Assembly (NCBI GenBank): GCA_002134785.1
Contig: MBQZ01000011.1
Location: 1 to 64,000, forward strand
From: Crenothrix sp. D3
GTDB taxonomy: Bacteria; Pseudomonadota; Gammaproteobacteria; Methylococcales; Methylomonadaceae
DNA length: 64,000 nt
Reading direction: 5' to 3'
Shown: positions 1 through 9,688 of the stretch, in pieces
How the letters are laid out: each line of letters starts with the position of its first letter
Numbering within the stretch: the first letter of the stretch is position 1
Translations under genes and position numbers: made by a program
Notes under the pieces: generated by a model
What the model saw: the letters and a program-made list of their open reading frames with translations, nothing else
Databases searched by the model: none
Told to the model about the DNA's origin: nothing

Positions 1-547
1 AACTTTGTCGGCAGCACGTTTACTTACACCTTAACCGCTGTCAATGACAGCATTGCTGACAACAACGAAACCATCATTGGCACGTTGAGCAGTCCTACGA
101 TTACCACGGGTACGGCAACCTTAGTCACGGGTAACGATGTCGCCACTACCACCATTACCGATACCGATCAAGGTGTGACCTTTGCCATTGGCTCCACTGC
201 CAGCATCAGTGAAGAGGCGTTAGGCATCACCACCTTCACCATCACGATGACAGGCTTCCCGTTAACCGGAGCGAATACTGCCACAGTGAATGTGGCTGGG
301 GCAGGTACCGCGACTAACGGCGGTACGGATTACAGCTCAACTATGGTTGCTGCGATTCAAGCACAGGCAGATGCCACCGCGGGCGTGACCTTTGATGGCA
401 CTACCTTGACGTTTGATAAGAACTTTGTCGGCAGCACGTTTACTTACACCTTAACCGCTGTCAATGACAGCATTGCTGACAACAACGAAACCATCATTGG
501 CACGTTGAGCAGTCCTACGATTACCACGGGTACGGCAACCTTAGTCA
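1..547 (+). repeat. 420-bp tandem coding repeat with 127-bp perfect identity
   Basis: Bases 1-127 recur without a mismatch at 421-547, so the repeat period is 420 bp (140 codons). The first copy is cut by the window edge. Perfect identity at silent sites points to recent duplication or gene conversion inside the adhesin gene. More copies probably lie upstream. Confidence 0.9.
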
Positions 548-2610
548 GTGGCAGCGATGTTGCCACCACCACCCTTACCGATACCGATAGCAATACGGCA
601 CCGACGGCAGTCAATGACAGTCAAACAGTTGTGAGTGGACAAGCTGTCACCATCAACGTGGTAGGCAATGACACCGATCCAGAAAACGACTTAGACCTAA
701 CCACCGTGAAAATAGTGAGTGCAACTAATGCCGATGGTTCATTAGTGGTGACAGGTCAAGGTACTTGGACGGTCAATCCAACCACAGGCGCGATTACCTT
801 CACGCCGATTGCAGGCTTTACTGCTAATCCAACACCGATTCGTTACACGGTACAAGATCGTACGGGCTTAACATCTAATGAAGCGACGGTAACGATAGAA
901 TACCCACCACGAACTGCCCCCACCGCTGTTGATGACAGGGTAACAGGCACACGCGGGCAAGCTGTCACCATCAACGTGGTAGGCAATGACACCGATCCTA
1001 ACAACGACATAAATCCTGCGATGGTGAAAATCGTCGGTGCGACTAATGCCGATGGTTCATTGGTAGTTGCAGGTCAAGGTACTTGGACGGTCAATCCAAC
1101 CACAGGCGCGATTACCTTCACGCCGATTGCAGGCTTTACTGCTAATCCAACACCGATTCGTTATACGGTACAAGATCGTACGGGCTTAACCTCTAATGAA
1201 GCGACGGTGACGATAGATTACCCACAAACTGCCCCCACCGCTGTTGATGACAGGGTAACAGGCACACGCGGGCAAGCTGTCACCATCAACGTGGTAGGCA
1301 ATGACACCGATCCAGAAAACGACTTAGACCTAACCACCGTGAAAATAGTGAGTGCAACTAATGCAGATGGTTCATTGGTGGTTGCAGGTCAAGGTACTTG
1401 GACAGTCAACGCTACCACAGGCGCGATTACCTTTACGCCGATTGCAGGCTTTACAGGTGATCCGACACCGATTAGTTACACGGTTCAAGATCGCACGGGT
1501 TTGACCTCTGCTGCTGCGACGGTGACTGTGGATTACCCACAAACTGCACCTCTCGCTTCGAATGATACAGTCATTGCGGTTAGTGGGCAGACTGTCATTA
1601 TTGATGTGCTAGGTAATGATAATGACGCTCAAAATGACTTGAATCCTGCTTCAATAAGAATTGTTGGTACGACTAACTCAGGTGATCCTTTAGTGGTCGC
1701 AGGTCAGGGGACTTGGTCGGTTAATCTAAGCACGGGAACGATTAGTTTCACGCCACTGGCTAACTTTATTGGCAATCCAACACCTATTAAATACACTGTT
1801 CAAGACTACACAGGCTTAACCTCTGATCCAGCAAGCGTAGCTATCAATTACTTGCAAACGTTAGATAATAACCAAGTGCTTCGTAATTTGATTTTACTGG
1901 GTCAGGATGGTCGTCCATTCGGGACACAAGATTCAATTCATGTTGATTCAAATAGTCGATTTGTTGAGGAAGAAAAGAAACGGGAGGACTATCAAAAAAT
2001 TAGAGATAGCTATAAATTTCCTGTTCAAGATTTAATCATGTATCAACCCATACGGCATTACTACCTAGATTTGTGGGGTTCTTTACGCAATCAGGTTGTA
2101 CTAGAGAAACAGTCGTATTCGTTTGACATTCCTTCGTGGGCGTTTCGTCATACTGACCCTAATGCTAAGCTCGAATTTTCAGCAAAACGTGAGAATGGTA
2201 GCTCTTTGCCTGAGTGGTTGCGTTTTAATCCTAATACGTTGAAGTTTTCAGGTACACCGCCTAGAGGTGCAGTTAATGAACGGGTCATGGTGACGGTAAA
2301 GGATCAGTATGGTAATGAAGTTCATGCGTTATTTAACGTTTACGTCAATAAAGATAAGCTAACAGACACTCATAAGGCTGTTAATATTAATCCTAACAAA
2401 GCAGGGAATAGTCCGAACAATGATGCTGGCTCAACACGCGAAGCACCTAAAGACGGCACGGAAAATACACCAGCTGTTGATAAGTCACAGCCTGTTAAGC
2501 CACAAACGGCTGTTGGTCGATTTGGTTTTAGCGAACAAATTCAGGTTGAGGGTAAATTAAGTAGATTACAAGAGAGTCGCGCACTGCTCGACAGTTTGAA
2601 AGACCTATAA
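1..2610 (+). CDS. Giant repeat-containing surface protein/adhesin, 3' part (5' end outside window)
   Basis: The reading frame is open from base 1, so this is the C-terminal 869 residues of a longer protein. It is built of beta-rich modules: first a Calx-beta/cadherin-like module of about 140 residues in tandem, then four units of about 105 residues beginning TAPTAVxD and containing VVGNDTDP, the cadherin-like/Ig-like type seen in large bacterial adhesins. Next comes a non-repetitive segment, then a putative Ig (He_PIG-like) domain around the motif [19 protein letters not shown], a Pro/Asn-rich linker and a short polar helical tail ending in DSLKDL. No GGxGxDxxx RTX nonapeptides are visible. 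The four genes downstream on the same strand encode envelope export components, so secretion to the cell surface is inferred. Its ligand is unknown. Confidence 0.8.
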   Translation, partial: NFVGSTFTYTLTAVNDSIADNNETIIGTLSSPTITTGTATLVTGNDVATTTITDTDQGVTFAIGSTASISEEALGITTFTITMTGFPLTGANTATVNVAGAGTATNGGTDYSSTMVAAIQAQADATAGVTFDGTTLTFDKNFVGSTFTYTLTAVNDSIADNNETIIGTLSSPTITTGTATLVSGSDVATTTLTDTDSNTAPTAVNDSQTVVSGQAVTINVVGNDTDPENDLDLTTVKIVSATNADGSLVVTGQGTWTVNPTTGAITFTPIAGFTANPTPIRYTVQDRTGLTSNEATVTIEYPPRTAPTAVDDRVTGTRGQAVTINVVGNDTDPNNDINPAMVKIVGATNADGSLVVAGQGTWTVNPTTGAITFTPIAGFTANPTPIRYTVQDRTGLTSNEATVTIDYPQTAPTAVDDRVTGTRGQAVTINVVGNDTDPENDLDLTTVKIVSATNADGSLVVAGQGTWTVNATTGAITFTPIAGFTGDPTPISYTVQDRTGLTSAAATVTVDYPQTAPLASNDTVIAVSGQTVIIDVLGNDNDAQNDLNPASIRIVGTTNSGDPLVVAGQGTWSVNLSTGTISFTPLANFIGNPTPIKYTVQDYTGLTSDPASVAINYLQTLDNNQVLRNLILLGQDGRPFGTQDSIHVDSNSRFVEEEKKREDYQKIRDSYKFPVQDLIMYQPIRHYYLDLWGSLRNQVVLEKQSYSFDIPSWAFRHTDPNAKLEFSAKRENGSSLPEWLRFNPNTLKFSGTPPRGAVNERVMVTVKDQYGNEVHALFNVYVNKDKLTDTHKAVNINPNKAGNSPNNDAGSTREAPKDGTENTPAVDKSQPVKPQTAVGRFGFSEQIQVEGKLSRLQESRALLDSLKDL
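595..1857 (+). repeat. Four tandem ~315-bp adhesin repeats
   Basis: Units begin at about 595, 913, 1228 and 1543 (spacings 318, 315 and 315 bp), each encoding about 105 residues that start TAPTAVxD or TAPLASND. Units 1-3 are nearly identical in DNA over long stretches, while unit 4 has diverged. This is the usual pattern in which inner repeats are homogenised and the one next to unique sequence drifts. Confidence 0.9.
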
Positions 2611-2636
2611 TTATAATTTTTGAAGGAAATTTAGTA

Positions 2637-4544
2637 ATGCAGTATTCCAAGAAGTTAATCGTGCTACTGTTAGCCACGAGTTTAAATGGCTGTGCGATTG
2701 ATCCAATGCCTATTCAAGATGATGAACGTCTAGCAAGTATGCTGAAAGATCAAACGGAAATTTACGGTAAGCAAGAGCCGATTACCGCGCCATTAACGTT
2801 TTATGATGCGTTGGCTAGAGCATTAAAATATAACTTCGATCACCGTTTGACGGTGATGGAAGCGGTGTTGCAGGATACGCAATTAGAAGTGGCGACTATT
2901 AATATGTTGCCTAAACTGGCTGTTAATGCAGGCTATTCTGCGCGTGAAAAGCAAGCAGGTTCGTCCAGTGTGAATTATTTTGACCAATCGCAGACTGCGC
3001 AATTATCAAAGTATTCAACGTCTCAGGATGCTGTTCGTGGCACGGCAGATATTGCGTTTGCTTGGAATGTATTAGATTTTGGGGTGAGTTATTATCAGGC
3101 AAAACAACAAGCGAATCGGGTGTTAATTGCGCAGGAACGTAAGCGTAAGGTGGTTAATAATTTAATTAAGGATGTGCTAAATGCGTATTGGGCGGCTAGT
3201 ATGGCTGATCACTTGCTGCCTAAGATAGAGCCTGCATTGAAACAAGCCGAACACGCCTTAGAACTGAGTAAAACGGTAGAAAAAGATCGCTTACAACCTA
3301 TGCTGAGCGTATTGGAATATCAGCGTAGTTTGTTGCGCATTATTGATCAATTGAAAAAACTTAAGGCAGATTTATCATTGGCTCGACCTAAACTGGCAGG
3401 TTTAATTAACGCGCCAATACATAGCGATTTCAAGCTCGATCAACCTGAAATAAGCGCGGTACCGCCTGTGTTAAAAGAAAAGATGGAAGAATTGGAAAAA
3501 TTAGGTTTGTTTTACCGTCCAGAATTGCGCGAAGAGATGTATCAAGAGCGCATTAGTCGTGATGAAGTATGGAAAGAGATGTTAAAAATCTTACCCGGTT
3601 TGACTATTCCGTTATCAGGAAACTGGGATAGTAACTCTTATTTGGTCTACGATATGTGGATGGAAGCGGGAGTACGCACGACCTTTAATTTGGTCAATTT
3701 AATTGCCGCGCCTAAGATATGGACTTCCGCTGAAACTCAGGTTGAAGTCGCAAAAACCCGCCGCAAAGCCTTGAGTGTTGCAACCTTAGTGCAGATTAAT
3801 GTGGGTTATCAACAATATCTTAAAGCGTTAGACAGTTATAACAGTGCTAATGAACTCAACAAAGTCGATCAAGGTATTTTTAAGGTGATTTCCGATACCA
3901 CTGAAAGCGATGCAGGTTCTGAGCTAGAAAAAATTCATGCGGCAACCTCAGCATTGGCTTCACAATTGGAAAAAGAGCAGAGTTTGGCAGAAATTTATTC
4001 TGCATTAGGTAATATCTATGCCTCTATTGGGCTTAATCCTGTGGACGGCGATATAGAAAATATCACGGTGCGTACCTTGGCAGTGAAGTTAGAAAAAAGG
4101 CTAGAGCATTGGTATAAAGGTGAATTTCCTAAATTGCCTGATGAACCTAAAGAGGCTAGTACGCCTGTCGCCACTAATAAAGCGGTTACGCCCGCACCCG
4201 TCACCGTGAATACGCCACCTGCGGCTAGCAATACGGATAAAGCGGTTGATACGCAAAAAACATCAACAGCCGAACATTATGCCATTCAGTTAATGTCCTC
4301 GGACAAAGAAAGCGATGTGACACACTTTATGGAAAAATGGCGAGCTGACTTAAGTACACCGTCAATAGTGAATAGGTCTGAACAGTCAAAACCGCTATTT
4401 ATTTTGGTTTCTGGGAATTATTCATCGCTAACTGAAGCACAACAAGCTCTGGATAACTTAGCCCCTAAACTTAAAGAAAATCGCCGCAATCGACTTGTAC
4501 CCGTAAAAATGAGCGGTGATGTTTTGGCATTGTCGCAGAATTGA
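2637..4544 (+). CDS. TolC-family outer-membrane efflux lipoprotein with C-terminal SPOR-like domain
   Basis: This 635-residue protein begins with a lipoprotein signal (basic start, hydrophobic run, lipobox SLNGC), so it should be lipid-anchored in the outer membrane. Residues ~55-480 have the long heptad-rich helices and duplicated arrangement of TolC/OprM-type channel proteins. A Pro/Thr/Ala-rich linker (~500-540) leads to a final ~75 residues starting HYAIQLMSS, which look like a SPOR peptidoglycan-binding domain. SPOR on a TolC-type protein is unusual and would tether the channel to the septal or lateral wall. The gene starts 26 bp after the adhesin gene behind a GAAGGAAA ribosome site, and is followed by adaptor genes. 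The role as outer-membrane exit duct for the adhesin is inferred from context. Confidence 0.8.
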   Translation: MQYSKKLIVLLLATSLNGCAIDPMPIQDDERLASMLKDQTEIYGKQEPITAPLTFYDALARALKYNFDHRLTVMEAVLQDTQLEVATINMLPKLAVNAGYSAREKQAGSSSVNYFDQSQTAQLSKYSTSQDAVRGTADIAFAWNVLDFGVSYYQAKQQANRVLIAQERKRKVVNNLIKDVLNAYWAASMADHLLPKIEPALKQAEHALELSKTVEKDRLQPMLSVLEYQRSLLRIIDQLKKLKADLSLARPKLAGLINAPIHSDFKLDQPEISAVPPVLKEKMEELEKLGLFYRPELREEMYQERISRDEVWKEMLKILPGLTIPLSGNWDSNSYLVYDMWMEAGVRTTFNLVNLIAAPKIWTSAETQVEVAKTRRKALSVATLVQINVGYQQYLKALDSYNSANELNKVDQGIFKVISDTTESDAGSELEKIHAATSALASQLEKEQSLAEIYSALGNIYASIGLNPVDGDIENITVRTLAVKLEKRLEHWYKGEFPKLPDEPKEASTPVATNKAVTPAPVTVNTPPAASNTDKAVDTQKTSTAEHYAIQLMSSDKESDVTHFMEKWRADLSTPSIVNRSEQSKPLFILVSGNYSSLTEAQQALDNLAPKLKENRRNRLVPVKMSGDVLALSQN

Positions 4545-4560
4545 TGGCATTTTATTAGAT

Positions 4561-4674
4561 ATAGCCAAAGCACAATAAAATGATACCGTTCGTGGTGAGC
4601 TTGTCGAACCACCATAGCCCTTCGAGGAGCTTCGGGGCGAACGGTTTTTAAATCACAAATACTGCGTTAGCCAT
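4561..4674. repeat. Degenerate MITE/REP-like palindromic element
   Basis: The core CACAATAAAATGATACCGTT followed by CGTGGTGAGCTTGTCGAAC is shared with elements at 22118-22250 and 57329-57483. The right side carries CGAACGG and CGTTAGC, the mirror of the left terminus. This copy is shorter and more decayed than the other two. It sits between the TolC-like gene and the adaptor gene. Confidence 0.7.
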
Positions 4675-4717
4675 AGTTCCTGACTTATTCCTTTAAATTC
4701 ATGGCAATACGTCATTC

Positions 4718-4750
4718 AAACCTTCGCGGTCTTCAAGACCACGGAGGTTT
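4718..4750. repeat. Imperfect hairpin of the AAACCT..AGGTTT type
   Basis: AAACCTTCGCGGTCTT (4718-4733) pairs with AAGACCACGGAGGTTT (4735-4750) with two G:U-type mismatches. It resembles the perfect hairpin at 14668-14700, so it is probably a dispersed small palindrome. It has no T-run and lies only 24 bp before the adaptor start, where it could also affect translation of that gene. Confidence 0.5.
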
Positions 4751-4774
4751 ATTTATGCAGTCGAAATTATTGAC

Positions 4775-5551
4775 ATGAGCTTATCTACTTACTCAAAAAA
4801 AATGAAACACTTATTAATTTTTTTTACTATCGCACTGTTACCTGTTGCTGTATTAGCAGAACCTGCTGCCCCTGAAACGCCCAGTGAAACCACTGCGCCG
4901 CTACGCGCACAGATTAAAGCCCGTCAAAGTACGCTGATTTCCAGTGAGATGAATGCGCGTATTAACCAGCTTAAATTGCGTGATGGTGAGCGTTTTACCG
5001 AAGGGCAAACCTTGGTGAGTTTTCATTGTAGTTTAGAAGAAGCGCAGTTAAATAAAGCCAATGCCACACTGGAAAAAGCCGTTAAGACTTACCAAGTGAA
5101 ACAACGATTAGAAGAGCTACATTCAATTGGCGCATTGGAATTGGCGGTTGCTAAAGCAGAGGAGGGCGAAGCGAAAGCGGAAATGCAAATAGGGCAGGCA
5201 ATATTGAGTCGTTGCGTTATCAAAGCTCCTTTTTCAGGAAAAGTCACCGATGTGCTGGCTAAGCCTTATCAAACGGTGAAAGGGGGTGATCCATTACTAG
5301 AAATTCTCAATGATAAAGAGTTGGAAGTGGAATTTATGGCACCGTCAAATAGCTTGCCGCAACTTGCATTGGGTCGGCATTTTAAAGTGAGCTTGAATGA
5401 GACCAATAAAACCTATCAAGGTGAAATTACTCGCTTAGGTGGCAAAGTTGATCCTGTCAGCCAGACCATTAAAGTGTATGGTCGGATTATTGATAAAGAG
5501 ACCGAGTTACTGCCGGGTATGAGCGGCGCAGTTGAATTGATTAAACCATGA
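4775..5551 (+). CDS. HlyD/RND-type periplasmic adaptor (membrane fusion protein)
   Basis: The 258-residue product has an N-terminal signal peptide (hydrophobic core LLIFFTIALLPVAVLA) followed by the small MFP architecture. There is a first biotinyl-lipoyl half with RINQLKLRDGERFTEGQTL, a short coiled-coil hairpin (~85-145), a second lipoyl half with APFSGKVTDVLAKPYQTVKGG, and a beta-barrel domain ending LLPGMSGAVEL. It should bridge inner-membrane and outer-membrane parts of an export pump in the periplasm. An internal ATG at 4802 would also leave a complete signal peptide, so the exact start is uncertain. The last four bases overlap the next gene (ATGA), showing translational coupling with the second adaptor gene. 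Confidence 0.85.
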   Translation: MSLSTYSKKMKHLLIFFTIALLPVAVLAEPAAPETPSETTAPLRAQIKARQSTLISSEMNARINQLKLRDGERFTEGQTLVSFHCSLEEAQLNKANATLEKAVKTYQVKQRLEELHSIGALELAVAKAEEGEAKAEMQIGQAILSRCVIKAPFSGKVTDVLAKPYQTVKGGDPLLEILNDKELEVEFMAPSNSLPQLALGRHFKVSLNETNKTYQGEITRLGGKVDPVSQTIKVYGRIIDKETELLPGMSGAVELIKP

Positions 5552-6882
5552 GTGAACAACGCAACAAACAATTACTCCAGTTGACTTTATTATTGCAACT
5601 GGAGCGACGTGCAAGACAAGCACCTGCTGACGAATTGCCTTATGTTATAGTCAATGAAACGGCTGATTTATTACCCTATCGACAAGCGGTGTTGTGGCGG
5701 CTGGATTTGGCAAAAATTGCAGCGGCTTCAGGTGTTGCTATACCCGAAAAAAATAGCCCTTACGCGCTGTGGTTACAGCCTATTTTGCGCTATTTTTCTC
5801 ATCCTGAAACAGCGTTCTCGCCAGCGGCTTTTACTAGCGATAATCTACCACCCGAATTGGCACACGATTGGGCAGACTGGTTACCCGAACACGGTCTGTG
5901 GATGCCGTTACCCGCACCGTCTGGCGTTAACTATGCCTTAGTATTATTTCGAGAAGACGCGTGGAAAGATGGCGAAATTCATTTGCTGAGCTATCTCGCT
6001 GAGGCGTATGGTCATGCTATCGCATTGACGCAAGCGGCTAATCCAAAGCGTCCGCTGAGGGAGCGACTTCGAGCAAAACGTTTGCAGCTTATTATCGCTG
6101 CCATCATTTGTGCCGCGCTGTTTTTTCCTATTCGACAATCGGTGATAGCCGAAGCGGAAGTGATTCCCTATCATGCCAATTTAATACGCGCTCCTCTTGA
6201 TGGCGTGGTGGAAAAATTCTTTGTTCAGCCGAATGAAATCGTCACTGTGGGGCAAAAATTATTTAATCTGGATAAGGCGCAACTGAGTAGCCGTCTGAGT
6301 GTTGCGGAAGAAACTCGCGATATTGCCAAAACCGAGTATCTACAAACCACCCAGCAAGCCATGATAGACCCAACGGCTAAAGTTAAATTGGCATTACTCA
6401 AAGGTAAATGGGAAGAGCAAGTTGCCGAGGTGAATTATGTGCGTACGTTGCTGACGCGCTCTGAAGTGACTGCCAATAAAGCAGGGGTAACGGTATTTGA
6501 TGATCCCAATGATTGGCTGGGTAAACCCGTTACGCAAGGTGAAAAAATCCTTGCTGTGGCTGATCCGCAATCTGTTGAGCTAGAAATTCGGCTACCGATG
6601 GATGATTTAATTGAATTAGAGGCAGGTAATACTGTGCTGTTTTTTTCTAATGTGACCCCGCATCATCCCCTGACGGCTAGTTTGAGTTATTTTAGTTACC
6701 GTGCCAGTGCAACTCCCGCACAAGTTATCGCCTATCGACTGAAAGCACAATTTACTGATTCCAGCACGCTGCCACGTTTAGGGTATCGGGGGGTTGCTAA
6801 ACTGTACGGTACTCGTCAACCTTTTATACTGTGGCTATTGCGTAAGCCAATACACACGGTTCGTGTGTGGTTCGCGTGGTAA
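5548..6882 (+). CDS. Membrane-anchored HlyD-like adaptor with N-terminal GAF-like region
   Basis: This 444-residue protein has a soluble N-terminal part (~1-165) with a GAF-like look (residues 30-60, ETADLLPYRQAVLWRL, and 125-160). One transmembrane helix follows (~181-197, LIIAAIICAALFFPI), and then a periplasmic HlyD-type part with a lipoyl motif, IRAPLDGVVEKFFVQPNEIV. A cytoplasmic sensor-like domain joined to an adaptor is uncommon. It overlaps the preceding adaptor gene by ATGA and the following M50 gene by 16 bp, so the three are clearly one operon. I infer that it couples a cytoplasmic signal or assembly state to export; the GAF assignment is tentative. Confidence 0.7.
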   Translation: MSEQRNKQLLQLTLLLQLERRARQAPADELPYVIVNETADLLPYRQAVLWRLDLAKIAAASGVAIPEKNSPYALWLQPILRYFSHPETAFSPAAFTSDNLPPELAHDWADWLPEHGLWMPLPAPSGVNYALVLFREDAWKDGEIHLLSYLAEAYGHAIALTQAANPKRPLRERLRAKRLQLIIAAIICAALFFPIRQSVIAEAEVIPYHANLIRAPLDGVVEKFFVQPNEIVTVGQKLFNLDKAQLSSRLSVAEETRDIAKTEYLQTTQQAMIDPTAKVKLALLKGKWEEQVAEVNYVRTLLTRSEVTANKAGVTVFDDPNDWLGKPVTQGEKILAVADPQSVELEIRLPMDDLIELEAGNTVLFFSNVTPHHPLTASLSYFSYRASATPAQVIAYRLKAQFTDSSTLPRLGYRGVAKLYGTRQPFILWLLRKPIHTVRVWFAW

Positions 6883-9023
6883 CTGATAATACAGTTGAAA
6901 TCACGCCAGTCGAACCTGAACCCAAAAAATGGTTAGCCTTGCGTGAAGACTTAGGTTTGTATTCAGGGCCCCGCACAGCCGATGGTACACCGACATGGAC
7001 ACTACACGATCCTGCGACACACCGTTATTTTCGCTTAGGTTGGTTAGAGTTTGAATGCCTGCAACGCTGGAGTTTATGTGACGCAGAAAGCATCGTTATG
7101 GCCATTAAACACGACACGCCATTGAATGCCGATATTACCGATATTGACGCATTGAGTGAATTTCTCAATTTACACCAACTTACTAAGCCACAAGGTGCGG
7201 CAACCAGTGCCTTGTTAGCGCGAATCCGCAAAGCCGCACAACCTAATGTCTGGACGTGGTTGCTACATAATTATCTATTTTTGCGTATTCCCTTATTACG
7301 CCCCGATAGTGCGTTAAAGAAAGCCTTGCCTTGGGTTAGTCTGACGTTTAATCGCCAGTTCATACTCTTATTGTTAGTGCTGGCAAGTTTGGCGATTTAT
7401 CTGGTTGCCGAACAATGGACACAATTTAGTCATAGCTTTTCAAATATCTTCACGCCTGAAGGAATGCTGATGACGGCACTTATGTTATCGCTGTCAAAAG
7501 TGATTCATGAATTGGGTCATGCGTTTACTGCCAAGCATTTTGGTTGTCGCGTACCGACAATGGGGATTGCGTTTATGATGGGCGCACCTATGTTATGGAC
7601 GGATGTGACCGATGCGTGGCGATTGCCTAATCGATTACAGCGTTTAAGTATAGATGCGGCTGGCATGATAGCGGAATTAACACTCGCGGTATTCGCTACA
7701 TTATTGTGGATGGTCTTACCCGATGGCGCGGTGCGTAGCGGGATTTATTTGTTAGCCAGTACCGCGTGGATACTGACTTTGGTGGTTAATCTTAATCCCT
7801 TCATGCGCTTTGATGGTTATTACCTACTGTCTGATTATCTGGATATTGCTAACTTACAAGATCGAAGTTTTGCCTTAGCCCGTTGGCGACTACGCGAAAG
7901 TTTGTTTGATTTTCAATTGCCGATACCCGAAGTATTCTCTAAACACCGTCATCGCTTCCTAATTGCTTATGCCTATGGCGTATGGATTTACCGCTTAATT
8001 TTATTTGCGGGCATTGCGTGGCTGGTGTATCACTTCTTTTTTAAAGCACTGGGTTTGTTTTTATTTGCCGTTGAAGTAGGTTGGTTTATTGTGCGTCCGA
8101 TAATGAAAGAAATGGCGATATGGCGAAAAATAATCGCCCTACAAAACAAGCCGATACGTCCGCGTTTAACGTGGTTAATCCCCGTGCTAACCTTGGCATT
8201 ATTATTTGTTCCGTGGCACACGCATTTACTGTTATCGGGGCTATTGAGCGCGAAAACTGAATTTACTTTATACACGCCACAATCAGCGAAAGTACAGCGT
8301 GTGCTGGTAAAAGAAGGCGAGACCGTCCAAGCGAATCAGGTGTTAATTGAATTAACATCACCCGATTTGGATTTTAAAATAGCCACCGCTGAACATCAAC
8401 TTGCTGAACTAAAACAACAACTCGCCGCACAAAGTGTAGATGTTGCGTTAGCACAGCATAGTCCAATGGATGTGGAAGCCTTACAATCAACGCTAGCAGA
8501 ATTAGTTGGCTTACGCGCGGCACAAGAAAAACTCACCCTACGCGCCACCTTTGCAGGGCAACTCCGCGATTTATCAGACGTATTACAACAAGGCGAATGG
8601 TTAGCCAAAGACGAACCCTTAGGCATCGTCGAAAGCCCTCATGCCACCGTGGTTGCTTATGCCGAAGAAGCTGAATTAACGCGCTTACAACTCAATGCGC
8701 AAGGGCGATTTTATCCAGAAGGCGGCGATGTCGCTCCGTTTCCTGTGCAGGTGATGACTATTGACCACATTGGTACACGCCAATTAACTGTTCCCGAACT
8801 GAGTTCAACGTATGGCGGTGAAATCGCCGTGCGCGAAGATGAACAACATCATCTTATTCCCGAACAAGGTATTTATCGGATTTTGCTGCAAGCAGATGAC
8901 AGCACGTTTATGCAGCCGATAACAATACGCGGCAGATTATCCTTAGACACCCCTGCCGAAAGTCTGATAAAGCGTTTGTCGCGCTCTGCATTAGCGGTGT
9001 TAATTCGAGAAAGTAGCTGGTAG
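6867..9023 (+). CDS. M50 (site-2) metalloprotease-like membrane protein fused to HlyD-type domain
   Basis: This 718-residue polytopic protein is of the putative peptide zinc metalloprotease type. The N-terminal ~105 residues include YFRLGWLEFECLQRW and resemble PqqD/RRE-like peptide-binding domains. HELGHAF (214-220) is the HExxH zinc site inside a membrane helix, and NPFMRFDGYYLLSDY (~316-331) supplies the conserved NPxxxFDG motif. Further membrane helices run to ~460. A C-terminal periplasmic lipoyl/HlyD-like part follows (VQRVLVKEGETVQANQVL onward). It starts with GTG overlapping the previous gene. Relatives occur with secreted peptides or large proteins; here the protein probably acts as the inner-membrane component of the adhesin export cluster, with or without proteolysis. 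Confidence 0.8.
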   Translation: MVRVVTDNTVEITPVEPEPKKWLALREDLGLYSGPRTADGTPTWTLHDPATHRYFRLGWLEFECLQRWSLCDAESIVMAIKHDTPLNADITDIDALSEFLNLHQLTKPQGAATSALLARIRKAAQPNVWTWLLHNYLFLRIPLLRPDSALKKALPWVSLTFNRQFILLLLVLASLAIYLVAEQWTQFSHSFSNIFTPEGMLMTALMLSLSKVIHELGHAFTAKHFGCRVPTMGIAFMMGAPMLWTDVTDAWRLPNRLQRLSIDAAGMIAELTLAVFATLLWMVLPDGAVRSGIYLLASTAWILTLVVNLNPFMRFDGYYLLSDYLDIANLQDRSFALARWRLRESLFDFQLPIPEVFSKHRHRFLIAYAYGVWIYRLILFAGIAWLVYHFFFKALGLFLFAVEVGWFIVRPIMKEMAIWRKIIALQNKPIRPRLTWLIPVLTLALLFVPWHTHLLLSGLLSAKTEFTLYTPQSAKVQRVLVKEGETVQANQVLIELTSPDLDFKIATAEHQLAELKQQLAAQSVDVALAQHSPMDVEALQSTLAELVGLRAAQEKLTLRATFAGQLRDLSDVLQQGEWLAKDEPLGIVESPHATVVAYAEEAELTRLQLNAQGRFYPEGGDVAPFPVQVMTIDHIGTRQLTVPELSSTYGGEIAVREDEQHHLIPEQGIYRILLQADDSTFMQPITIRGRLSLDTPAESLIKRLSRSALAVLIRESSW

Positions 9024-9131
9024 TAGGGCTACGCAACCCAACGTACGCGGTGAAAAATTTTCTGTAATAGCGCAGTACGATTGATAAATCGTAGTGATTA
9101 ACCATCATTTACGCTGTGATGTGTCATGCCG

Positions 9132-9655
9132 TTAATCATCATAATCAAAGTTATCAACAGTGCCACTTCCTGCCCATTCCAATGGATACACACCTTGTTG
9201 TACTAAATAATGAAATGTGGAATAAGACCAATCTTTCACGTTGCCGACTAAGCCATGTTTAACAGGATTGATATGTACATAATCCATGTGAGCGTTGCGT
9301 CTCTAATAACGTGTTCCCAAAAACGCCGTTGCCAAATACCACGCTCACCACGGCGTACACGAACCGCAGAGCGTCTTTCGGTGATAGGCAAGGATTTAGA
9401 AAATTCAGATTTTATCAGTCGCCATCGTAACGGAAAATCATCATCACCCGTTGGCAATTCCAGTATGCAATGCAAATGCTCAGGTAACACAACAAACGCA
9501 TGAATAGTGAACGGGTGGGCTTTTTTTACCTTACGCACCGCTGCACGCAACGAGTCAATATGTCGAACCAGCAAATCATTACCATGACGTTGTAACAAAT
9601 TAACGGTAAAAAAATACAGTCCACCTTCAACATAAACTCGGCGATAATCGGGCAT
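9132..9655 (-). pseudogene. REP-associated tyrosine transposase (RAYT, IS200-like), frameshifted
   Basis: Reading leftward from ATG 9655 (ribosome site AGAGGA 6 bases upstream), the product begins MPDYRRVYVEGGLYFFTVNL. It contains the HUH motif as PEHLHCILELP and the basic run RGERGIWQRRFWEHVIRD, typical of RAYT (Y1 transposase) proteins. After RD, near 9295-9303, the frame runs into a stop at 9246-9248. The next frame continues perfectly with DYVHINPVKHGLV, then DWSYSTFHYLVQQGVYPLEW to a stop at 9132. The gene therefore carries a one-frame indel, either a real inactivation or a sequencing error. The palindromes at 9689-9778 are its likely substrates. Confidence 0.85.
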
Positions 9656-9688
9656 AAATCCTCTATGTAGATATTTAAATGGTTTCAA

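Noticed and set aside
1..2610. RTX toxin assignment for the repeat protein
   Set aside because: No GGxGxDxxx nonapeptide repeats are visible; the modules are cadherin/Ig-like.
8030..8626. Minus-strand open frames inside the M50 gene
   Set aside because: They are shadows of the strongly supported M50-HlyD gene and have no motifs or ribosome sites.
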